A program made the position numbers and the translations under genes. The notes below the pieces were generated by a model. That model did not search any database, had not been told where the DNA came from, and saw only the letters and a list, made by a program, of their open reading frames with translations. DNA of 11,285 nucleotides from an uncultured Fibrobacterota bacterium (GTDB lineage: Bacteria; Fibrobacterota; Chitinivibrionia; Chitinivibrionales; Chitinispirillaceae): assembly GCA_903888815.1 (NCBI GenBank), contig CAISVC010000552.1, positions 1 through 11,285 on the forward strand, read 5' to 3'. Shown piece by piece: positions 6,628-11,285 of the stretch (positions within the stretch are counted from its first letter, which is position 1; every line of letters begins with the position of its first letter).

Positions 6628-7422
6628 CTATACCTCCTCATGGAGGCGTTTTGGCAGCAGCCCATCGGCCCGTTCCGTAATAACAGCATGAGCCTTCAAT
6701 AGCGAAAGCCCGTTTGTTTCTTTTTCAACATCTTTCCAAATTTCCGACCACGCCTGTGCAGCAGCGGCATATCGTGCCAGTCGATTTTCATTTGCATGCA
6801 TAAGTCCGCGCCGCTCAGCATCCAGAGCCGTCTCAAGGGCATCAGGTGTTTCAAGCGCATCATTTTCAATGCCACGATCTTTGAGAACAGCAACGACGGC
6901 GTCCGGATTTTTATCGTAAACAGCAAGTATCTCCCGTGCACTCCGGGAATATCGCAATTTGTTCTCAACGGCAGTCATTCGCCGGGCAAGTTCACCAATT
7001 ATCGCATAGTCCTTTTCCCGGTTAGTCTTCTTGAGCTCTGCCAGATCAACCAGATCCACAAAGGGTATTTCCCTGTTTTCCTGCTCGATCCATATCGCAG
7101 CCAGCCGTTCCGCATTTATGCGTGGCGGCCGAGAAACGAAATCCGTCCGTATCCGCAACGAATCGTGAACAAACTCAAAATGCGAGCTCCAACCCCCGCC
7201 AAGCCATCTTTTGTCAAGAGGAGCGCCAAACCGATACCGTGCGCCGCACCGATCAAGCACATGTAAGATATGATTCAGCGCCCCGTCGTCCTCTTTCACA
7301 ATCCAGTCGCCGTCCTTGCTCATTATGGCGATGCGATGCAGAACAACGGCCTGCCCGGAGCTTAGAATAGCCCTCAGGCTTCCGACATTGAACTGGCTGG
7401 TTAGATCTGCATATATATTCAT
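6628..7422 (-). CDS. Nucleotidyltransferase-fold protein, divergent, toxin-antitoxin-like
   Basis: This 264-residue protein reads like a nucleotidyltransferase of the MNT/AbiEii superfamily. A small-residue turn (SSGQAVVLHR, 21-30) replaces the usual GG motif. SKDGDW (35-40) supplies a DxD pair at D37 and D39, and RTDFVS (92-97) gives a possible third acidic residue, D94. PFVDLVDLAELKKTNREKDYAIIGELARRM (in two parts, 120-135 and 136-149) resembles the helix with lysine and Arg/Lys-Asp that closes many of these domains. The remaining C-terminal part, about 115 residues, is helical and unrecognised. There is no Shine-Dalgarno before the ATG. It is followed one base later by the 67-residue acidic gene. 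It lies between fcl and the heptose operon and looks like a transferred cassette. The fold is probable; the role is unknown. Confidence 0.68.
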   Translation of the reverse strand: MNIYADLTSQFNVGSLRAILSSGQAVVLHRIAIMSKDGDWIVKEDDGALNHILHVLDRCGARYRFGAPLDKRWLGGGWSSHFEFVHDSLRIRTDFVSRPPRINAERLAAIWIEQENREIPFVDLVDLAELKKTNREKDYAIIGELARRMTAVENKLRYSRSAREILAVYDKNPDAVVAVLKDRGIENDALETPDALETALDAERRGLMHANENRLARYAAAAQAWSEIWKDVEKETNGLSLLKAHAVITERADGLLPKRLHEEV

Positions 7423-7501
7423 AAATCGTCGAAAGTTGCCGGTTGCTAAGCCCTTTGATTTTAAAATAACTCCTCAGAATCCGAATTACAAACAGGTTAT
7501 G

Positions 7502-7543
7502 GGATGATCGAGAAACATTATTTTTTCCCGGGCTCGTTCATCC
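7502..7543. repeat. Inverted repeat downstream of fcl
   Basis: Eleven-base arms at 7502-7512 and 7533-7543 pair with one mismatch around a 20-base loop that contains a run of six T (plus strand). It lies 11 bases past the fcl stop codon, in the 132-bp gap before the nucleotidyltransferase-like gene. The arm has no U-run after it on the minus strand, so it is not a standard terminator, but it could act as an mRNA 3'-end hairpin or be a scar of an insertion. Confidence 0.5.
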
Positions 7544-7554
7544 TCGGAAATTGA

Positions 7555-8508
7555 TTAAAATCTATGCGAATAGCTCTTGTCCTTCAACATTTTAAGAAAG
7601 TCATTATAGGCGAGTTTTATTCCCTCTTCAAGCTCTACCGAATGTCGCCAGCCCATGGCATGCAGCCGGGAACAATCTAAAAGTTTTCGCGGCGTACCGT
7701 CGGGTTTTGTGACGTCGAATTCGATTTTCCCGGTGTAGCCGACGGCCTTTTGTACAAGGTGAGCGAGATCGCGGATGGTCACTTCGACACCTGAACCGAT
7801 ATTGACGATTTCGTTGCCCGTATGTTTCTGCATGAGGAAAATGCACGCGTCCGCAAGGTCGTCGGAGTATAAAAATTCTCTCGTAGGGTTGCCGGTTCCC
7901 CATATCACGACATTCGGGGCGTTATTCGCTTTTGCCTCGTGAAATCTTCGGATAAGCGCAGGCAGCACATGCGAATTCATGGGATGATAATTATCGTTCG
8001 GACCGTAGAGATTTGTCGGCATCACTGAAATGAAATCGGTTTTATACTGCCGGTTGTAGCTCCTGCACATGATGATGCCCGCGATCTTTGCAATTGCGTA
8101 GGCCTCGTTTGTCGGCTCAAGCTGCCCGGAAAGCAGCGCATCCTCGCGCATGGGCTGGGGAGCGTATTTGGGATAGATGCACGAAGAACCGAGGAACAGC
8201 AGCTTTTTCACGCCTGACCGCCATGACTCGTTGATGACGTTCATCTGGACCTGCATATTGCTGAAGATGAATTCAGCAGGGTAGGCGCTGTTCGCGTAGA
8301 TACCGCCGACTTTTGCCGCGGCAAGGAAAACATACTCAGGCTTTTCCTCGACGAAAAACCGTTCGACAGCGGGCTGGGTGGTCAGGTCAAGTTCGCTGTG
8401 GGACCTGTATACCAGATTAGCGAAGCCCTTTTCCTTGAGCTTACGCACCAGCGCGGAGCCAACAAGGCCGTTGTGGCCGGCGATGAAGATTTTAGAGGAT
8501 TTCTGCAT
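7555..8508 (-). CDS. fcl: GDP-L-fucose synthase
   Basis: This enzyme performs the 3,5-epimerisation and 4-reduction of GDP-4-keto-6-deoxy-mannose to GDP-L-fucose with NADPH. The protein has about 317 residues, close to the usual 320. Counting from the ATG, it has IAGHNGLVGS at 9-18, the active-site cysteine in GSSCIYP (about 107-113), the catalytic YxxxK in YAIAK (137-141), and PTNLYGPNDNYHP in the substrate region. A TTG two codons upstream (8514) would overlap the ATPase stop as TTGA; I prefer the ATG at 8508, though neither has a good Shine-Dalgarno. The usual partner gmd (GDP-mannose 4,6-dehydratase) is not adjacent: an ATPase gene sits directly upstream. Function is secure; the start is off by at most two codons. 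Confidence 0.93.
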   Translation of the reverse strand: MQKSSKIFIAGHNGLVGSALVRKLKEKGFANLVYRSHSELDLTTQPAVERFFVEEKPEYVFLAAAKVGGIYANSAYPAEFIFSNMQVQMNVINESWRSGVKKLLFLGSSCIYPKYAPQPMREDALLSGQLEPTNEAYAIAKIAGIIMCRSYNRQYKTDFISVMPTNLYGPNDNYHPMNSHVLPALIRRFHEAKANNAPNVVIWGTGNPTREFLYSDDLADACIFLMQKHTGNEIVNIGSGVEVTIRDLAHLVQKAVGYTGKIEFDVTKPDGTPRKLLDCSRLHAMGWRHSVELEEGIKLAYNDFLKMLKDKSYSHRF

Positions 8509-8510
8509 TC

Positions 8511-9629
8511 TCAAACAAGGGTTTTGAGGAAATCAAGCGCAGGCACTAAGCGGATTCCTTCCGGCGTTTTTGATGTTTCTTTGGAGATCGCGGCAATTTG
8601 CAGCGCGTCGCAGGAGGGGAAGCGCTTTTTGAAATAGAATAACGCCGGATTCGGCTCGGCATCTTTCCATTTGCATTCAATGCACCGGACAGGTTTTCCA
8701 TCCTCAACCAGGACGAAATCTATTTCCCGTCGGTCAACGTCACGGAAATATCGCAATTCCAGATTTCTGCCGTGCGCATCCTGCTGGTAATGCACCCATT
8801 TCAGAAGATGACAGGCAACGCAATTTTCGAATCGCAGGCCTTTGTCGTTTATCCTTGTCCAATCGTAATGATAGCATTTCTGTTCTTTTTTAACCGCGCG
8901 GATTTTCGGTGCGCCGAACGGCGGAATCCGGAAAACGGCATAGAGCCGTTCAAGCGCTTCAATCCAGCGCTCTACGGTTTTATGATTGACCTGCAGGTCC
9001 TCGCGAAGCGCATTAATGGATAATGGCGAACCGACAAGTTCCGGCAAACGCAGCATGAGCAATTCGAGATTCCCCACATCACTGATATGTTCAAGGCTTA
9101 AAAGATCATCCTGAATCAACCGCGTACGATACTCTCGAGACCAGCGTTTTGATTCGATTTCCGAACTGCTGAAAAAAGGCTCCGGAAAGCCGCCCAGCGT
9201 GAGAAGCTCCATAAAATCGCGAAGGGTTCCTATTTTCAGTTCGGCGACCGACAGCGGGTGCAGTCGCCAGAAAAAATACCTTCCCTGAAGAGAATCGCCT
9301 CCGAAACGGTAATAATCGAGACGAGCGCTGCCGGTAACAAGAATTTTCTGATTTCGCGTCAGCGTCTTTGCATCGTACAGTCCCTTGAGATAGGCGCGCC
9401 ACGATCGATATTTATGCAGTTCATCAAACACCCACAGCGAAGTATCCGGCAGGCGCCGCCGTAATATGCGTTCCCGATGTTCAGGCACATCCCAGTTCAG
9501 GTAGCCTTTTTCGCTTCCCGCGAGCTGCAATGCAAGCGTGGTTTTCCCCACCTGCCGGGGGCCGGCGATCAGCACCATTTTTTTTGACAGGTCTCTTTTG
9601 ACCGGTTCGAATAAATATCGGGTAATCAT
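8511..9629 (-). CDS. AAA family ATPase with DUF4143 C-terminal domain
   Basis: This 372-residue protein opens with MITRYLFEPVKRDL, then Walker A GPRQVGKTT at 23-31, Walker B LWVFDELH at 65-72, a sensor segment LVTGSARLD at 97-105 and GGDSLQGRY at 110-118. This is the standard plan of the AAA_14/DUF4143 family. A winged-helix-like stretch follows (about 200-235). The C-terminus carries REIDFVL (301-307) and IECKW (317-321), an acidic-ExK pattern reminiscent of PD-(D/E)xK nuclease folds seen in this family. These genes are common and mobile across bacteria and archaea, and their function is not established. The M1 start matches the family's usual N-terminus and has no Shine-Dalgarno. The stop lies two bases before the fcl ATG, which suggests co-transcription. 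Confidence 0.9.
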   Translation of the reverse strand: MITRYLFEPVKRDLSKKMVLIAGPRQVGKTTLALQLAGSEKGYLNWDVPEHRERILRRRLPDTSLWVFDELHKYRSWRAYLKGLYDAKTLTRNQKILVTGSARLDYYRFGGDSLQGRYFFWRLHPLSVAELKIGTLRDFMELLTLGGFPEPFFSSSEIESKRWSREYRTRLIQDDLLSLEHISDVGNLELLMLRLPELVGSPLSINALREDLQVNHKTVERWIEALERLYAVFRIPPFGAPKIRAVKKEQKCYHYDWTRINDKGLRFENCVACHLLKWVHYQQDAHGRNLELRYFRDVDRREIDFVLVEDGKPVRCIECKWKDAEPNPALFYFKKRFPSCDALQIAAISKETSKTPEGIRLVPALDFLKTLV

Positions 9630-9647
9630 AGGATACTGCTAAATTAC

Positions 9648-9699
9648 ATGATAGTATAAATTACTCGCAAGTATTTTATACGATGGTATAAAACACTCG
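9648..9699. promoter_or_regulatory. Three GTATAAA half-sites upstream of the ATPase gene
   Basis: A 28-bp dyad with no spacer (9654-9681, 12 of 14 pairs match) is formed by GTATAAATTACTCG and the inverse of GTATAAAATACTTG. A third copy, GTATAAAACACTCG, lies in direct orientation at 9686-9699, so the 20-bp units at 9648-9667 and 9680-9699 agree at 16 of 20 positions with a 32-bp period. A weak minus-strand promoter (TTGCGA at 9665-9670, 16-bp gap, TGTAAT at 9643-9648) would overlap it. It looks like an operator controlling the ATPase gene; the protein that binds it is unknown. Confidence 0.5.
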
Positions 9700-9767
9700 T
9701 TTCCTCTGCCCCCTTGTCCCGCTGTCGCTTTGTGAAAATAAAGCTGAAGGGTGAGCAGGTGTTGGTT

Positions 9768-9798
9768 TTATAACAGACAAGTGTTATAAATTATAACA
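9768..9798. repeat. Cluster of three TTATAACA elements
   Basis: TTATAACA occurs at 9768-9775, in inverse form as TGTTATAA at 9782-9789, and again at 9791-9798. The last two form a perfect 17-bp palindrome centred on an A at 9790; the first two form a stem with a 6-base gap. It lies in the middle of the divergent gap between the ATPase and abiEi genes. Alternating palindromic copies suggest a binding site for a dimeric regulator. AT-richness makes chance similarity possible. Confidence 0.45.
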
Positions 9799-9892
9799 TG
9801 AGTATTATGTATCGTCCTCGCTCCGGTTGAAGAATTCCTTAAAAACCTCGATCCCGCGAAGCGGCCTTTTTCCGTTTGATTACCTTTCTCAA

Positions 9893-9919
9893 TTGGATAC
9901 CGTTACGGGAGTATATTAT
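9893..9919 (+). promoter_or_regulatory. Weak candidate promoter for the abiE operon
   Basis: TTGGAT (9893-9898) and TATTAT (9914-9919) are 15 bases apart, shorter than ideal, on the plus strand about 45 bases before the abiEi start. The -10 element abuts and slightly overlaps the long dyad at 9918-9959, so a bound repressor there would block transcription. Pattern match only. Confidence 0.28.
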
Positions 9920-9959
9920 ATTTCTCCAAAAGGCTAATATTAGCATTATCGAGAAATAT
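9918..9959. promoter_or_regulatory. 42-bp dyad symmetry abutting the abiEi start, likely operator
   Basis: An inner perfect 12-bp palindrome GCTAATATTAGC (9933-9944) and outer 9-bp arms ATATTTCTC (9918-9926) and GAGAAATAT (9951-9959) share exactly the same axis, between 9938 and 9939; 18 of 21 base pairs are symmetric overall. The right arm contains the only Shine-Dalgarno-like bases (GAG) for the abiEi ATG at 9961. AbiEi antitoxins are known to bind inverted repeats and repress their own operon, so autoregulation is the simplest reading. As RNA, the same dyad could hide the ribosome-binding site. Confidence 0.6.
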
Positions 9960-9960
9960 T

Positions 9961-10578
9961 ATGCGATTTATTCACTTCAAAGAGCAGCTCGGCAGTTTCA
10001 ACGTGTTTTCCCTCAGGGATATACGGATGGCGGACAGCAGGTTCCACCGGAGACGGCTCAATGAATGGCAGGAAAAAGGATATATTAAAAAGATCGTTCG
10101 AGGGTATTATATTTTTTCCGATACCAGGCTTTCCGAGCCGGTTCTCTATGAAATCGCCAATCGCATTTATTCGCCGTCGTATGTGACGTGCGAAACCGCC
10201 CTGGCCTGGTATGGCCTTATTCCGGAGACGACGTATGGTATCGTTTCCGCCTCAACGCGCAAAACAGCCGGATTTTCAACGTTCGCCGGAAATTTTTCAT
10301 ATCACTCCCTGCTGCGCAGGGCGTTTTCCGGGTATACAATCGTTGAGGACAGGGACGCGAGGTTTAAAATCGCCGTGATAGAAAAGGCTTTGATCGATTA
10401 TCTCTACCTTCATGCAAATCTGAAGGCCGCCGACGATTTTGAATCGCTCAGGATCAACGCCGAGGTCTTTCGTGCAAAGGTCGATCGGGTAAAAATGGAA
10501 TCACTGTGCGAAAAAATCGGGATAAAGGCGCTTAAGAACAGGGTCCACGGATTATTGAGGTATATGAACAATGCTTGA
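9961..10578 (+). CDS. abiEi: AbiEi-type antitoxin / transcriptional regulator
   Basis: This 205-residue protein has an N-terminal winged helix (about residues 12-52: FSLRDIRMADSRFHRRRLNEWQEKG split across 16-40, then the wing KKIVRGYYIF at 43-52). It is followed by the AbiEi-like C-terminal domain with PSYVTCETALAWYGLIPE (71-88) and FKIAVIEKALIDYLYL (about 134-149). These proteins are the antitoxins of AbiE, a type IV toxin-antitoxin and phage abortive-infection system. They repress their operon and counter the AbiEii toxin without a stable complex. The Shine-Dalgarno (GAGA) is weak and lies in the dyad before the ATG. The stop overlaps the downstream gene by 8 bases. Divergent from the ATPase gene across a 331-bp gap. 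Confidence 0.85.
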   Translation: MRFIHFKEQLGSFNVFSLRDIRMADSRFHRRRLNEWQEKGYIKKIVRGYYIFSDTRLSEPVLYEIANRIYSPSYVTCETALAWYGLIPETTYGIVSASTRKTAGFSTFAGNFSYHSLLRRAFSGYTIVEDRDARFKIAVIEKALIDYLYLHANLKAADDFESLRINAEVFRAKVDRVKMESLCEKIGIKALKNRVHGLLRYMNNA

Positions 10579-11285
10579 TTTTGAACATATCGAATCATTT
10601 TATCCGCCGGCATTGCGGAGTTTCAAGAGAAACCTGCTCAGGGAGTACCTCCAATACAAGATTCTTGAGCATATATTCCGTTCGGCCTGGGCGGAACAAC
10701 TGGCGTTCATGGGGGGGACCGCCATACATGTGCTTCATGGAAGCAGCCGGTTTTCCGAAGACCTTGATTTTGACAACAAGGGATTGACGCCTGACGATTT
10801 CGGCAAGCTCGGGGACGGCATTGTGAAAGAATTATCGCTGCAAGGGTATGAGGTCGGCAGGAAGATCGTGGTTACCTCCGCCTTTCACCTGCACGTCCGC
10901 TTTCCCCGGCTTCTTTACGATGCGGGCATTTCCCGGCACCGCGATGAAGTGCTGACGATTCAGGTCGATACCGAGCCGCAGGAATATGCGTATGTTCCGG
11001 AAAAAATAATACTGAACAGGTTCGATGTGTTCGTGAGAATCGCCGCCGTTCCCCCTGCCGTACTGCTGTCCCAGAAAATAACCTGTCTTTTTACCCGCAA
11101 AAGGCCGATGGGCCGCGACATTTTCGACGTCATTTTCCTTATGGGAAAGACCGCGCCGGACATGAACTACCTTTCCGCAAAGCTGAATATTGACACTAAA
11201 GAGTCATTGCGGAAAAAGCTGCTGCGCCGCTGCGGGGAAATCGATTTAAAGCAATGCGCCCGCGAGGTGAGGCCGTTTCTGTTCG
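10571..11285 (+). CDS. abiEii: AbiEii-type nucleotidyltransferase toxin (cut by window edge)
   Basis: The frame is open from ATG 10571 to the right edge (238 codons seen); the C-terminal end is missing. Residues 46-68 read FMGGTAIHVLHG then RFSEDLDFD, the signature of AbiEii/AbiGii nucleotidyltransferases: GGT motif at 48-50 and DxD at D64/D66. QVDTEPQ (131-137) supplies a third acidic residue, D133, and K169 plus GRDIFDVIFL (181-190) match the later family motifs. Known relatives inhibit growth by nucleotidyl transfer, including onto tRNA in some systems. All residues I would expect for activity are present in the visible part. The gene starts inside the last codons of abiEi, so the toxin is translationally coupled to its antitoxin. 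Confidence 0.88.
   Translation, partial: MLDFEHIESFYPPALRSFKRNLLREYLQYKILEHIFRSAWAEQLAFMGGTAIHVLHGSSRFSEDLDFDNKGLTPDDFGKLGDGIVKELSLQGYEVGRKIVVTSAFHLHVRFPRLLYDAGISRHRDEVLTIQVDTEPQEYAYVPEKIILNRFDVFVRIAAVPPAVLLSQKITCLFTRKRPMGRDIFDVIFLMGKTAPDMNYLSAKLNIDTKESLRKKLLRRCGEIDLKQCAREVRPFLF

Noticed and set aside
9854..9871. CCGC-GAA-GCGG hairpin followed by five T as a plus-strand terminator
   Set aside because: A 4-bp stem with two C before the T-run is too weak, and no plus-strand gene ends just before it.
1..11285. CRISPR array, tRNA, rRNA, integrase or transposase
   Set aside because: I read both strands for regular spaced repeats, RNA gene signatures and recombinase motifs and saw none.

Overview
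The window comes from a Gram-negative bacterium. It carries a heptose epimerase for lipopolysaccharide (LPS) precursors, several nucleotide-sugar enzymes for surface polysaccharide, and an extracytoplasmic-function (ECF) sigma factor next to a periplasmic Spy/CpxP-like protein. Base composition looks middling. Nothing fixes the phylum: Desulfobacterota, Nitrospirota, spirochaetes or a related lineage would all fit, and that is only a guess.

Layout. Ten of the twelve genes I call lie on the minus strand and read right to left. (1) Positions 285-1706 hold an envelope-stress type unit: ECF sigma factor, a 97-residue single-pass membrane protein and a Spy/CpxP-like periplasmic protein, closed by an intrinsic terminator at 229-257. 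(2) Positions 1785-6299 hold a four-gene nucleotide-sugar operon. In transcription order it runs: a nucleotidyltransferase/GHMP-kinase fusion, UDP-GlcNAc 2-epimerase, a TviB/WbpO-type UDP-HexNAc 6-dehydrogenase and HldD. A plausible sigma-70 promoter and a GTG start with a good Shine-Dalgarno lead it. (3) Positions 6423-7422 hold a tightly packed pair: a divergent nucleotidyltransferase-fold protein and a 67-residue acidic protein. Its look is toxin-antitoxin-like, but I recognise no named system. (4) Positions 7555-8508 encode GDP-L-fucose synthase, immediately downstream of a DUF4143-type AAA ATPase (8511-9629). (5) Positions 9961 to the right edge, on the plus strand, carry an AbiE-type type IV toxin-antitoxin pair. 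The AbiEi-like regulator overlaps by 8 bases the AbiEii nucleotidyltransferase, which runs off the window.

The sugar genes together point to synthesis of activated amino-sugar acids (ManNAcA or GlcNAcA/GalNAcA type), heptose and fucose for LPS core, O-antigen or capsule. No glycosyltransferase, flippase or polymerase is visible, so this is the precursor end of a larger locus. Three accessory cassettes (AbiE, DUF4143 ATPase, nucleotidyltransferase pair) sit beside or between the sugar genes, as is common in variable surface-polysaccharide regions.

The most unusual material is the fusion enzyme with a compact GHMP-kinase half, the nucleotidyltransferase/acidic-protein pair, a 42-bp dyad just before the abiEi start codon, and two families of short AT-rich repeats in the 331-bp divergent gap at 9630-9960. 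Positions 1-228 hold no gene I can support, only short repeats and small palindromes.
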